64,000 bases of DNA from Amycolatopsis mongoliensis (GTDB taxonomy: Bacteria > Actinomycetota > Actinomycetes > Mycobacteriales > Pseudonocardiaceae), in NCBI RefSeq assembly GCF_030285665.1, contig NZ_CP127295.1, positions 9,362,001-9,426,000 of the forward strand, written 5' to 3'. The notes below the pieces were generated by a model. The model ran no database searches. It was not told the DNA's origin and was given only the letters and a program-made list of their open reading frames with translations. Within the stretch, counting starts at the first letter, position 1, and the number at the start of each line of letters is the position of its first letter. The position numbers and the translations under genes were made by a program. Positions 8,774-16,810 of this stretch are shown in pieces.

Positions 8774-9087
8774 GGGCGGCCTTCCGGGGGTGTGGCGGGG
8801 ACGAGGATGCGGTTGCTCTGGGCGACGAGGAGGGAACGGACCTCGCCGCGGAAGGCTGCGAACGCGGGATCGCCGGCGAGCCGGGCCCGCCGGGCTGCCC
8901 GGTCGGCCTGGTCGGGGAAACCCCAGAGGTAGACCAGGGTGTTCAGGGCGCCGACCTCGACGGTGTACACCCCGAGCGGTTCACCGAGGTGCGCGACCTG
9001 CGGGCCGCGGCCCTGCCGGTGCCACGCGTCGAGGTACCGGCGGGCTCCGCCCGGCACGAGCTGGTAGTTGCGCTCTTCGACGATCAA
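8770..9087 (-). CDS. NIPSNAP family protein
   Basis: A 105-residue protein with the NIPSNAP pattern: I-V-E-E-R-N-Y-Q-L-V-P-G at the start, G-x-Y-T-V-E-V-G-x-L-N near 50, and a W-G-F-x-D-x-x-x-R strand. NIPSNAP proteins are dimeric ferredoxin-like barrels often found in bacterial aromatic or terpenoid degradation operons, with no settled activity. The start is TTG 9087, forming a TTGA overlap with the stop of the upstream FrnE-like gene and preceded by an AGGGA site; extending further upstream would only read through that gene. The next gene overlaps by ATGA. Confidence 0.7.
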   Translation of the reverse strand: MIVEERNYQLVPGGARRYLDAWHRQGRGPQVAHLGEPLGVYTVEVGALNTLVYLWGFPDQADRAARRARLAGDPAFAAFRGEVRSLLVAQSNRILVPATPPEGRP

Positions 9088-9752
9088 TCCCTGCTCCCGG
9101 TGGTCCGCGCCAGCAGCAGCCGCTCGGCCGCGCCCGGCTCGGTGTGTCCGATGTGGACCAGCCCGCCGCGCCACCGGTGGTCGGTCATCCCCGGATTGTG
9201 CGTCGTCGAGCCATCCGGCCAGAAGATCTGCGGGCTCCCCTGGATGGGGAGACCGCCGCTCGCCCGGAAGTCCTCGTCGACGTCCGCGCGCGGATTCGTG
9301 CGCAGCCAGGCGTCCTCGACCTCCGCCGGGACCACGCCGGCGTTCAGCCCGTTCGCGATCACCAGTGCCTCGGCCAGGCCGGCCCGGATGCTGACGTCGA
9401 CGCCGTCGCGGAAGAACGCCAGCCGCAGCGCGAAGTCGATGTCTTCGGCAGCGCGGAGACCGTACAGCCGCCGGGCGGCGGCGACGAGCTCGAACGCGGG
9501 GAGGAAGGTGGAGGGCCAGGACTCGCCGGTGTAGGCGGCGAACAGTTCCGGTTCATGGCTCGCCAGCGCCGCGGTCTCCGTGGTGACGATGTCGCGCGGC
9601 GTTCCCCGGCGGTTGACCCATTCCAGTGGCCACGCCCGGGGCGCGAACACCACGTCGAGCCCGTGGGCGTCCCGGGCCCGGCGCAGGCGGTGGACGGCGA
9701 CGTACGCCCACGGGCAGTGGATGTCCGACCAGACGTCGACTTCGATGGTCAT
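9084..9752 (-). CDS. DsbA-family protein, FrnE / 2-hydroxychromene-2-carboxylate isomerase-like
   Basis: A 222-residue thioredoxin-fold protein with the helical insertion of the DsbA/FrnE/HCCA-isomerase group. The active-site region reads D-I-H-C-P-W-A near residue 12, a single Cys rather than C-x-x-C. It could therefore be a glutathione or mycothiol-type isomerase or a FrnE-like protein rather than a disulfide oxidase. The C-terminal cis-Pro region (G-L-P-I-Q-G-S-P-Q-I-F) is present. It lies 10 bp downstream of wrbA and overlaps the NIPSNAP gene. In aromatic pathways such proteins isomerise ring-cleavage products; that role here is inferred. Confidence 0.75.
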   Translation of the reverse strand: MTIEVDVWSDIHCPWAYVAVHRLRRARDAHGLDVVFAPRAWPLEWVNRRGTPRDIVTTETAALASHEPELFAAYTGESWPSTFLPAFELVAAARRLYGLRAAEDIDFALRLAFFRDGVDVSIRAGLAEALVIANGLNAGVVPAEVEDAWLRTNPRADVDEDFRASGGLPIQGSPQIFWPDGSTTHNPGMTDHRWRGGLVHIGHTEPGAAERLLLARTTGSRD

Positions 9753-9762
9753 GGCACCGGCG

Positions 9763-10389
9763 TCACGCCGGTGCGCCCGACCGCACGGCGGTCAGGACCT
9801 CGGCGAAGCGGGCGAGCCGACCGCCCTGGTAACGAGCACATTCCAGGGTGTCGTCATCGGGCATGGCGGAGGGGAACCCGGCCGGCCAGGACGTGCCGTA
9901 GGGGTTTCCGCCCGCCGCGTAGACGATGTCGTCGGTGTAACCGAGCGGGAGGATGACGCAGCCCCAGTGGTAGAAGACGTTGTGGAGGGACAGGATCGTG
10001 GCTTCCTGGCCGCCATGCCGCTCCGCCGAGGAGACGAACGTGGTGACCGGCTTGTCGGCGAGCTTTCCCTCCTGCCACAGGCTGCTCGCGGTGTCGATGA
10101 ACTGCTTCAGCTGCGCGGCCGGGGCGCCGTACCGGGTGGGCGTGCCGAACGCGTAACCGTCGGCCCACTCCAGGTCGTCGAGGCCGGCGACGGCGACCTC
10201 GTCGTCGGTGTCCGCCTTGTGCTGCGCCCACGCGGGGTTCGACGCGATCGCCTCGGGCGGGGCGAGTTCGGCGACCCGGCGCAGCCGGACCTCGGCTCCG
10301 GCCGCCTCTGCCCCGTCCTGGACGGCCTTGGCGAGGCGGTGCACGGAGCCGGTGGCGCTGTAGTAGGTGACGAGAATACGGGTGCCCAT
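9763..10389 (-). CDS. wrbA: NAD(P)H:quinone oxidoreductase, WrbA type
   Basis: A 208-residue flavodoxin-fold protein of the WrbA family. The FMN phosphate loop Y-Y-S-A-T-G-S-V lies at residues 9-16, the P-T-R-Y-G-A-P-A-A-Q-L-K-Q-F-I-D motif near 85, and the H-G-G-Q-E-A-T region that completes the FMN site near 125. These enzymes reduce quinones by two electrons and avoid semiquinones. Such a role fits an operon producing hydroxylated aromatics. The start is ATG 10389 behind an AGGAGT site. The gene follows the aldehyde dehydrogenase by 30 bp, and a short inverted repeat lies in that gap. Confidence 0.88.
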   Translation of the reverse strand: MGTRILVTYYSATGSVHRLAKAVQDGAEAAGAEVRLRRVAELAPPEAIASNPAWAQHKADTDDEVAVAGLDDLEWADGYAFGTPTRYGAPAAQLKQFIDTASSLWQEGKLADKPVTTFVSSAERHGGQEATILSLHNVFYHWGCVILPLGYTDDIVYAAGGNPYGTSWPAGFPSAMPDDDTLECARYQGGRLARFAEVLTAVRSGAPA

Positions 10390-10403
10390 GCGGCACTCCT
10401 TTC

Positions 10404-10416
10404 CTTGTATAGCAAG
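10404..10416. promoter_or_regulatory. Short inverted repeat before wrbA
   Basis: CTTGTATAGCAAG, a near-perfect A/T-rich palindrome in the 30-bp gap between the aldehyde dehydrogenase and wrbA genes. It could be an internal operator or promoter element. It does not match the PcaR-like sites. Confidence 0.3.
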
Positions 10417-10419
10417 AAG

Positions 10420-11901
10420 TCAGAGGACGACGGTGATCGTCTTCAGTTCGGTGTTCGCCTCGATCCCCGCCCAGCCCAGCTCACGGCCCAATCCGCTGAG
10501 CTTCGAGCCGCCCCACGGCAGCCGGGCGTCGAGCGGCGACCACCCGTTGACCGCGACGGCCCCGGCCCGGACCCGCTCGGCCACAGTGTGGGCCCGGCTC
10601 AGGTCGGTGGTCCACAAGGTCGCGGCAAGCGCGTAACTGCTGTTGTTGGCGATGGACACGGCCTGTTCGTCGCCGTCGAACGCGATGATCGTGCCCACGG
10701 GCCCGAAGATCTCCTCCCGGGCGATGGTCATCCCGGGGGACGCGTCGGCGAACAGGGTCGGCTCCACGAAGTAGCCGCTACGCTCCGGCCGTCCGCCGCC
10801 GGTCACCAGCGTCGCCCCTTCAGCCCGGCCGATGCCGATGTACCGCAGGACGCGCTCGCGCTGCTTGGCGTTGATCAGCGCGCCCATGGTGGTGCCCTCG
10901 TCGAACGGGTCGCCGAGCACCAGCTTGCCTGCGTGGGCGGCGAGACGGTCCACGAACTCGTCGTGGACGGACCGGGCGACCAGGATCCGGCTGCCGGCGG
11001 CGCAGACCTCGCCCTGATTGGCGAAGATCCCGAGGGCGACCCCGGCCGCGGCCGTCTCCAGGTCGGCGTCGGCGAAGACGATCTGCGGGCTCTTGCCGCC
11101 CAGTTCCAGCGTCGTGGGCCGGAAGGTCCTCGCGGCGGCAGCTGCGACGATCCGGCCGGTTTCGGGGCTCCCGGTGAAGGAGATCTTGTCGACCCCGGGG
11201 TGGTCGACGAGCGCCTGGCCGGTGGTGGCGCCACGGCCGGGGACGACGTTGAACACACCGGGCGGGAAGCCGGCCTCCTCGGCCAGCCGGGCCAGCAGCA
11301 GGGACGTCAGCGGCGCGTCTTCCGGCGGCTTCAGGACCACGGCGCAGCCGGCCGCCAGCGCCGGCGCGACCTTCCACGAAGCGATCATCGTCGGCGAGTT
11401 CCACGGCGTGATCGCCGCGACGACGCCGATCGGCTGCCGGACGGTGTAGCTGAGCGTGCGCCGTCCCTGGTAGCCCGGCGTGGGGATCGACTGGCCGGTC
11501 AGCTTGTCCGCCCAGCCGGCGTAGTACCGGAAGGTGGCCACCGCCTGGGGGAGGTCGATCACGCGGCCTTCGATGCCCGGTTTGCCCACGTCGAGGGATT
11601 CGAGATCGGCGAAGTCTTCGGCGCGGTCCTCAATCAGCTGCGCGAAGGCGAGCAGCAGCCGGCCACGCGTGGCACCGTCCAGCCGGGCCCAGTCACCGTC
11701 GTCGAGCGCGACGCGCGCGGAGGTGACGGCCTTGTCCACGGTCGCGGCGTCCGCCTCGGCCACCGTGACCAGCCGCCGCTCGGTCACCGGGTCGACGACG
11801 TCGAAAGCGTGCTGAGTGGACTCCGGCTGCCAGTGGCCGGCCACGAAGGGCGTGACGGGGAGGCTGTGGGCGAGGTCTTCGACAGCGGAACGTCGGGACA
11901 T
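10420..11901 (-). CDS. NAD(P)-dependent aldehyde dehydrogenase
   Basis: A 493-residue ALDH of full length. It has T-P-W-N-S-P near 155, the glycine motif F-T-G-S-P-E-T-G near 240, the catalytic Glu in L-E-L-G-G-K-S-P, and the catalytic Cys in N-Q-G-E-V-C-A-A-G-S-R near 300. The C-terminus (V-N-G-W-S-P-L-x-x-x-L-P-W-G-G-x-K-x-S-G) is clearly related to the ALDH at 31126. That suggests a duplicated arylacetaldehyde-type enzyme shared by the two catabolic regions. First gene of the leftward operon that ends with the amine oxidase. Its start lies directly against two PcaR-like half-overlapping sites, opposite the IclR gene. Confidence 0.88.
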   Translation of the reverse strand: MSRRSAVEDLAHSLPVTPFVAGHWQPESTQHAFDVVDPVTERRLVTVAEADAATVDKAVTSARVALDDGDWARLDGATRGRLLLAFAQLIEDRAEDFADLESLDVGKPGIEGRVIDLPQAVATFRYYAGWADKLTGQSIPTPGYQGRRTLSYTVRQPIGVVAAITPWNSPTMIASWKVAPALAAGCAVVLKPPEDAPLTSLLLARLAEEAGFPPGVFNVVPGRGATTGQALVDHPGVDKISFTGSPETGRIVAAAAARTFRPTTLELGGKSPQIVFADADLETAAAGVALGIFANQGEVCAAGSRILVARSVHDEFVDRLAAHAGKLVLGDPFDEGTTMGALINAKQRERVLRYIGIGRAEGATLVTGGGRPERSGYFVEPTLFADASPGMTIAREEIFGPVGTIIAFDGDEQAVSIANNSSYALAATLWTTDLSRAHTVAERVRAGAVAVNGWSPLDARLPWGGSKLSGLGRELGWAGIEANTELKTITVVL

Positions 11902-11936
11902 GTTCGATTACCGTCCTAAGTGCTCGATAGTCGTAC
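11902..11936. promoter_or_regulatory. Pair of PcaR/IclR-type operator candidates in the ALDH-IclR divergent promoter
   Basis: GCTCGATAGTCGTAC at 11922-11936 matches 12 of 15 bases of the recalled PcaR site, and TCGATTACCGT at 11904-11914 is a weaker, inverted copy. The first is embedded in a larger near-palindrome extending to 11943 (ACTATACGA on the right). Their position next to the ALDH start suggests repression or activation of that operon and autoregulation of IclR. Confidence 0.6.
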
Positions 11937-12032
11937 TATACGAACCAGGTCGGCACCGGTCAATCACACGGACCGCCGGCCCGCTGTGCTAAACCATCAC
12001 CAGCAACCGGCCGCCGACGGAGGACCCTCACG

Positions 12033-12743
12033 ATGAACTCGCCGAGCGGGGAGACCTCCCAGACCCTCGACCGGGGGCTGACCGTGCTGAGCCTGCTGGC
12101 CAACCGCAGCGACGGGCTGACTGCGGCAGAGCTGGCCGAAGAGCTTTCCACGGCACGGGCGGTTGTCTACCGGTTGCTGCGCACCCTCGAAGTCCACCGC
12201 CTCGTCGGCCGGATCGACACCCGCTACGTGCTCGGGATCGGCATCGCCGAACTCGCCAGCAAACTGCGTCCCCGATTGCAGGCCACGGTGCTGCCGATCC
12301 TGCGCCGGCTCAGCGAGGACACCGGCAGCACCGCCCTGCTGAGCATCGCCGACGGCGACCAGGCGCTGATCCTGCTCACCGAGGAGCCCACCCGCAGCCT
12401 GTTCCACCTCGCCCTGCGGCAAGGGGCCCGCCACCCCCTCGACGTCGGCGCCGACGGCCTCGCCATCCTGGCCGGCCGACCGGCGGACGAGGGCGACAGC
12501 GCCGAGGTCAAGCTCGCACGCAGCCGCGGATACGCGCTCACGACCGGCGCCCTCCAAAGCGGCGCGGTCGGCATCGCGGCCCCGATCAAGACCTCCGACT
12601 GGGCGACGGCCAGCATCGGCGTCGTGCAGCTCGGCGTCGACGTTTCGGACCCGCACATCCCCGAGCTGGTCACCTCGGCGGCCGCCGAGGCGGCGCAGCG
12701 ACTGACCGGCGACTTCACCACGGAGACCGCCGCGCAGTCCTGA
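12033..12743 (+). CDS. IclR family transcriptional regulator
   Basis: A 236-residue regulator. The N-terminal winged helix (about residues 8-70: L-D-R-G-L-T-V-L-S-L-L, then L-T-A-A-E-L-A-E-E-L and V-Y-R-L-L-R-T-L) is followed by the IclR effector domain (about 80-225). That domain has the H-P-L-D-V-G-A-D-G-L-A-I-L stretch and a C-terminal helix rich in Ala. The effector domain looks somewhat short. A strong GGAGG site precedes ATG 12033. Members such as PcaR, PcaU and PobR control aromatic-acid catabolism through 15-bp palindromes. Four similar sites in this window make this protein the likely common regulator of the 5-26 kb region. Confidence 0.88.
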   Translation: MNSPSGETSQTLDRGLTVLSLLANRSDGLTAAELAEELSTARAVVYRLLRTLEVHRLVGRIDTRYVLGIGIAELASKLRPRLQATVLPILRRLSEDTGSTALLSIADGDQALILLTEEPTRSLFHLALRQGARHPLDVGADGLAILAGRPADEGDSAEVKLARSRGYALTTGALQSGAVGIAAPIKTSDWATASIGVVQLGVDVSDPHIPELVTSAAAEAAQRLTGDFTTETAAQS

Positions 12744-12913
12744 GCGCGCCCACCACCGCCGCGTCGTGAGCACGGCGCGGTTTCGGCACGCCTTCGCGCA
12801 TCCCTGATTTCGTCACGACTCGAGCGGTTTCCGCCGTCCTCCGCCATCTCGTCCGGCGACGGGCTTCCCCATCACCGCGCTTGCGGCTACCCTTGCCGAT
12901 ATCCGTACAGCTT

Positions 12914-12928
12914 GTTCGATAATAGAAC
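12914..12928. promoter_or_regulatory. PcaR/IclR-type operator candidate upstream of the decarboxylase
   Basis: GTTCGATAATAGAAC, matching 13 of 15 positions of the PcaR site as I recall it. It ends 10 bp before the GTG start at 12939, overlapping the expected leader and ribosome site, so occupancy would affect initiation or elongation directly. Confidence 0.65.
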
Positions 12929-12938
12929 TGGAGAAGTT

Positions 12939-14489
12939 GTGGCAGACGACGTCACCGGAGCCGAAGCGCTCGTCCGTGCCGCGACGCACTCCGGTGCGGA
13001 AGTGTGCTTCGCGAACCCGGGCACCACGGAAATGCCGCTGGTCGCCGCGTTGGACCGGGTGCCGGGTGTGCGTGCCGTGCTCGGGCTGCAGGAGAACGTG
13101 TGCACCGGCGCCGCCGACGGGTACGCCCGCATCACCGGGAAGGCCGCGCTTACGCTGCTGCACCTGGGCCCGGGCCTGGCGAACGGCCTCGCGAACCTGC
13201 ACAACGCGCGCCGGGCGAACACGCCGGTGGTCAACATCGTCGGCGACCACACGAGCTGGCACCTGCCCTACGACGCCCCCCTGACCTCGGACATCGCGGC
13301 GCTGGCCGCGACGGTGGGGACGGTCCACACCGTCACCGACCGCGCGAGCATCGCGGAGGCCACTCGCACGGCGATCGACGACGCCCACCGGCTGCTGGGT
13401 GTCTCGACGATGATCGTGCCGGCCGATCACCAGCAGCAGAAGCTGCTGGAAGAGCCCGCGAAGCCCGCGTCGGCACCGTCACGCGCTTCCGTCGGCGGGG
13501 ACACCGTCAAGAACGCCGCGGCGCGGCTGCGGGCCGCCGGCTCGCGGGCCGTGCTGCTGCTCGGCGGCAACGCCTTGAGCCGCGAAGGACAAGAGGCAGC
13601 CGGCCGCGTCGCCGCGAAAACCGGGCTATCGCTGTACAGCGAGACGTTCCCGGCCCGCGCGGAACGCGGTGGCGGTCTGCCGGCCATCGACCGGCTCCCC
13701 TACTTCCCGGAAACGGCCGCGGCCGTGTTGCGGGAAGCGCCCGCCGTGGTCGTCGCCGGAGCCGAGGACCCCATCGCGTACTTCGGTTACGAAGGCGTCC
13801 CGAGCGTGCTCACCGCGCCGGGCACGCTGGTCCGGCTGGCCCGGCCGCACGAGGACGCCGAAGAGGCGTTGCTCGGGCTCGCCGATCTGCTGGGCGCCGA
13901 CGCCCCGGCCCCGCCTGCCGCGGCCTTCGAGCCGCCCGGCCCGGACGAACCGTTGTCCGGCCGCACCATCGGCCAGGTCGTCGCGGGCTGCCTGCCGGAG
14001 AACGCCATCGTGTCGGTGGAGGGCGGCACGAGTGGCTACCCCTTCTACACCGCGTCGGCTTCGGCCCCCGCCCACACCGTACTGACCAATACCGGCGGTG
14101 CCATCGGGCAGGGCCTGCCCTGCGCGCTGGGCGCGGCCATCGCCGCCCCCGACCGGCCGGTCGTCGCGCTGCAGTCCGACGGCAGCGGCCTGTACACCGC
14201 GCAGGCACTGTGGACGATGAGCCGCGAGCGGGCGAACGTCGTCGTGCTGGTGGCCGCCAACCACACCTACCAGGTGCTGCGCACCGAACTCGGCCGGCAC
14301 GGCAACGACGACTTCGGCGCCCAGGCCGCCGCCTTGACCAGTCTGGCCGACCCGCGCGTGAACTGGGTCGCGCTGGCCGGCGCCTTCGGGGTGCCGGCCT
14401 CCCGCGCCACCCGCGTCGCCGAACTGCGACAGACCTTCACCGACGCCGTCGCCTCCGGCGGCCCGCACCTGATCGAAATGGCGCTATGA
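12939..14489 (+). CDS. Thiamine-diphosphate-dependent decarboxylase/lyase (acetolactate synthase/benzoylformate decarboxylase-like)
   Basis: A 516-residue ThDP enzyme with the usual three domains. The PYR domain is N-terminal, with the catalytic Glu in L-Q-E-N-V near residue 49. A short central domain follows. The PP domain is C-terminal, with the cofactor motif (S-D-G-S-G ... A-N-H-T-Y, about residues 410-443). It is close to the IlvB-like proteins annotated as benzoylformate decarboxylase or acetolactate synthase. The catabolic setting argues for decarboxylation of an aryl 2-oxo acid to an aldehyde, taken by the coupled ALDH. GTG 12939 is chosen for the GGAG site 7 nt upstream. Substrate specificity cannot be read from sequence. 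Confidence 0.8.
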   Translation: MADDVTGAEALVRAATHSGAEVCFANPGTTEMPLVAALDRVPGVRAVLGLQENVCTGAADGYARITGKAALTLLHLGPGLANGLANLHNARRANTPVVNIVGDHTSWHLPYDAPLTSDIAALAATVGTVHTVTDRASIAEATRTAIDDAHRLLGVSTMIVPADHQQQKLLEEPAKPASAPSRASVGGDTVKNAAARLRAAGSRAVLLLGGNALSREGQEAAGRVAAKTGLSLYSETFPARAERGGGLPAIDRLPYFPETAAAVLREAPAVVVAGAEDPIAYFGYEGVPSVLTAPGTLVRLARPHEDAEEALLGLADLLGADAPAPPAAAFEPPGPDEPLSGRTIGQVVAGCLPENAIVSVEGGTSGYPFYTASASAPAHTVLTNTGGAIGQGLPCALGAAIAAPDRPVVALQSDGSGLYTAQALWTMSRERANVVVLVAANHTYQVLRTELGRHGNDDFGAQAAALTSLADPRVNWVALAGAFGVPASRATRVAELRQTFTDAVASGGPHLIEMAL

Positions 14490-15994
14490 CCACAGTGGAC
14501 ATTCCTCCGGCCGTCACTTCCTTCCTGGGTCGCGAACACGGCCTGTTCATCGGCAACGGCTGGCGCCCCGGCGAAACCGGGCAGCGGCTGGTTTCCACCA
14601 ACCCCGCCACCGGCGAGCCCCTCGCCACCCTGGCCCGCGGCGGTCCGGGCGACGTCGATACCGCTGTCTCGGCGGCCCGCGCCGCGCTGGCCGATCCCGC
14701 CTGGCGTGACCTCACTCCGTTACAGCGCGGCGAGCTGCTGCACCGGCTGGCCGAACTCGTCGAAGCGCACGCCGACGAGCTGTCGCTCATCGAGTCGTTG
14801 GACAACGGCAAGCCGGTGTCGGTCGCCCGTGCGGTCGACGTCACCACCACGGCGAAGCTTTTCCGCTACTTCTCCGGTTGGCCGAGCAAGTTCGAGGGCT
14901 CGACGATCCCGCTGTCGCCGCGGGGCGGGCGGCGGATCCTCAACTACACCGTGCACGAGCCGATCGGTGTCGTGGGCGCGATCGTGCCCTGGAACTTCCC
15001 GATGTCGATGGCGTCCTGGAAGCTGGCGCCGGCATTGGCGATGGGCAATGCGGTGGTGCTCAAGCCGGCGGAAGAGACGTCGCTGTCGACGCTGCGGCTC
15101 GCCGAACTCGTTGCGGAGGCGGGTTTCCCGCCCGGGGTGCTCAACGTCGTGACCGGAGAGGGCAGTGTCGTCGGTGCCGCGATCGCGGCCCACCCCGGCG
15201 TCGACAAGGTGGCGTTCACCGGCTCGACCGAGGTCGGGCGCCTCGTCACGGTCGCCGCCACGGGCAACATGAAGAAGGTCTCCCTCGAACTCGGCGGCAA
15301 GTCCCCGCACATCGTCCTGCCCGACGCGGACCCGACAGCCGTCGCGGCCGCGGCGGCCGACGCCATTTTCTTCAACCAGGGCCAGACCTGCACCGCGGGC
15401 TCCCGCCTGTACGTGCACTCGGCGATCTACGACGACGTCATGTCCGCGCTCGTCGACCAGGCGAACCGGATCGTCGTCGGCCCCGGGCAGGACCCGGCCA
15501 GCCAGATGGGCCCGCTGGTCTCGGCCCGGCAGCTGAACACCGTCGCGTCCTACATCGACTTCGGACTCGACGAAGGGGCCAAGCTCGAGACCGGCGGAGC
15601 GCGCCCGGCGGGGCTCGACGACACCTACGCCGGCGGCTACTTCCTCGAGCCGACCGTGCTCACCGAAACGACGCACGCCATGCGCGTGGTCCAGGAAGAG
15701 ATTTTCGGGCCCGTCTTGGTCGCCATGCGCTGGACCGACGTCGACGACCTGATCGACAAGGCCAACGACACGCCCTACGGCCTGGCCGCCGGCCTGTGGA
15801 CGAACGACCTGACCCACGCCCACCGGATCGCCGCCGCGATCAAGGCGGGCACCGTGTGGATCAACTGCTACAACCTCACCGACCCGGCTTCGCCGTTCGG
15901 TGGCTACAAGCAATCCGGCTGGGGCCGGGAAATGGGCCGCGGTGTGCTCGAGCAGTACACCGAAACCAAGAGCGTCTGGGTGAACCTCTCATGA
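14486..15994 (+). CDS. Aldehyde dehydrogenase
   Basis: A 502-residue ALDH with V-P-W-N-F-P near 168, F-T-G-S-T-E-V-G near 245, L-E-L-G-G-K-S-P with the general-base Glu near 268, and the nucleophile in N-Q-G-Q-T-C-T-A-G-S-R near 303. The C-terminal G-G-Y-K-Q-S-G-W-G-R-E belongs to the betaine/phenylacetaldehyde-type branch. It overlaps the decarboxylase stop by ATGA and the SDR start by ATGA. Co-translation of decarboxylase, ALDH and SDR is therefore clear and supports sequential chemistry on an aldehyde. Confidence 0.9.
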   Translation: MTTVDIPPAVTSFLGREHGLFIGNGWRPGETGQRLVSTNPATGEPLATLARGGPGDVDTAVSAARAALADPAWRDLTPLQRGELLHRLAELVEAHADELSLIESLDNGKPVSVARAVDVTTTAKLFRYFSGWPSKFEGSTIPLSPRGGRRILNYTVHEPIGVVGAIVPWNFPMSMASWKLAPALAMGNAVVLKPAEETSLSTLRLAELVAEAGFPPGVLNVVTGEGSVVGAAIAAHPGVDKVAFTGSTEVGRLVTVAATGNMKKVSLELGGKSPHIVLPDADPTAVAAAAADAIFFNQGQTCTAGSRLYVHSAIYDDVMSALVDQANRIVVGPGQDPASQMGPLVSARQLNTVASYIDFGLDEGAKLETGGARPAGLDDTYAGGYFLEPTVLTETTHAMRVVQEEIFGPVLVAMRWTDVDDLIDKANDTPYGLAAGLWTNDLTHAHRIAAAIKAGTVWINCYNLTDPASPFGGYKQSGWGREMGRGVLEQYTETKSVWVNLS

Positions 15995-16785
15995 GCACAA
16001 CGGAACTGGACGGCCAGATCGCCATCGTGACCGGCGGCGGCCTGGGCATCGGGAAAGCCGTCACCCGGGCGCTGGTGCGGCGGGGCGCGACGGTCGTCAT
16101 CGCCGCGCGCCGCCTGCCCATCCTCCAGGCGGCCGCGGACGAGATCATGGCCGAGCTCGGCGGAAAGGTCGTGGCCGTCGCCGCCGACACCACCGATACG
16201 GAGTCGGTGCTGGCGCTCGCCGAAAGGGCTGCGGACGTCGGCCGGGTCTCGATCCTGGTCAACGGCGCCGCCGCGCCCGCCGGCCTAGTCCGGGACGACG
16301 TCGCGAACGCCGATCCCGAAGCCCTGCTCGCCGACCTGGACACCAAGGTCGTGGGCTACTTCCGGTGCGTCAAGGCGGTCGTGCCGCTCATGCGCGCGCA
16401 CGGCTACGGCCGGATCGTGAACATCGGCGGGCTGACCGGCCGGTCGAGCCACGCCCTCTCCGGGATGCGCAACCTGGCGATCGTGCACATGACCAAGGTG
16501 CTGTCCGACCAGCTCGGCCCGGACGGCATCACGATCAACACACTGCACCCCGGCGTCGTGGAAACCGAGCACATCCACGAGCTCTACGCCCGCAACGCCG
16601 CCGCCCAGGGCGTCACCGCGGCCCAGGTCGAGCAGAACTTCATCGACCGCACCCCGATCCGGCGCGTGCTCACCGCCGACGAGGTCGCCGACGCCATCTG
16701 CTTCTTCGCCTCGCCCGCCACCGGCGGGATTACCGGCGAATCGCTGGGCATCGACGGCGGCCTCACCCGGGGCATCTTCCTCTGA
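15991..16785 (+). CDS. Atypical short-chain dehydrogenase/reductase (catalytic Tyr/Lys replaced)
   Basis: A 264-residue Rossmann protein. The cofactor loop T-G-G-G-L-G-I-G is at residues 14-21 and the basic A-A-R-R after strand 2 suggests NADP(H). N-G-A-A lies near 91 and the P-G-V-V-E-T segment near 190. The active-site Y-x-x-x-K of classical SDRs is not there: the aligned stretch reads A-L-S-G-M-R-N, with Leu and Arg in the Tyr and Lys positions. The enzyme may therefore use another acid/base, bind cofactor without classical reduction, or act as a lyase or isomerase. It is coupled to the ALDH and followed by a 25-bp gap. Confidence 0.8.
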   Translation: MSTTELDGQIAIVTGGGLGIGKAVTRALVRRGATVVIAARRLPILQAAADEIMAELGGKVVAVAADTTDTESVLALAERAADVGRVSILVNGAAAPAGLVRDDVANADPEALLADLDTKVVGYFRCVKAVVPLMRAHGYGRIVNIGGLTGRSSHALSGMRNLAIVHMTKVLSDQLGPDGITINTLHPGVVETEHIHELYARNAAAQGVTAAQVEQNFIDRTPIRRVLTADEVADAICFFASPATGGITGESLGIDGGLTRGIFL

Positions 16786-16810
16786 CCACTCTTCCGACAG
16801 GAGATCATCG

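Noticed and set aside
9580..11919. A 779-codon open frame on the plus strand opposite the aldehyde dehydrogenase and wrbA genes
   Set aside because: It is antisense to clear enzymes with intact motifs, its translation is Arg/Gly/Val-rich without domains, and such long antisense frames are expected in high-GC DNA.
12744..12913. Terminator after the iclR gene
   Set aside because: Only short imperfect G/C stems without a T-tract were found; not convincing enough to list.
15991..16785. The SDR as a pseudogene because its active-site Tyr and Lys are missing
   Set aside because: The frame is intact, coupled to its neighbour and otherwise conserved, so it was kept as an atypical enzyme.
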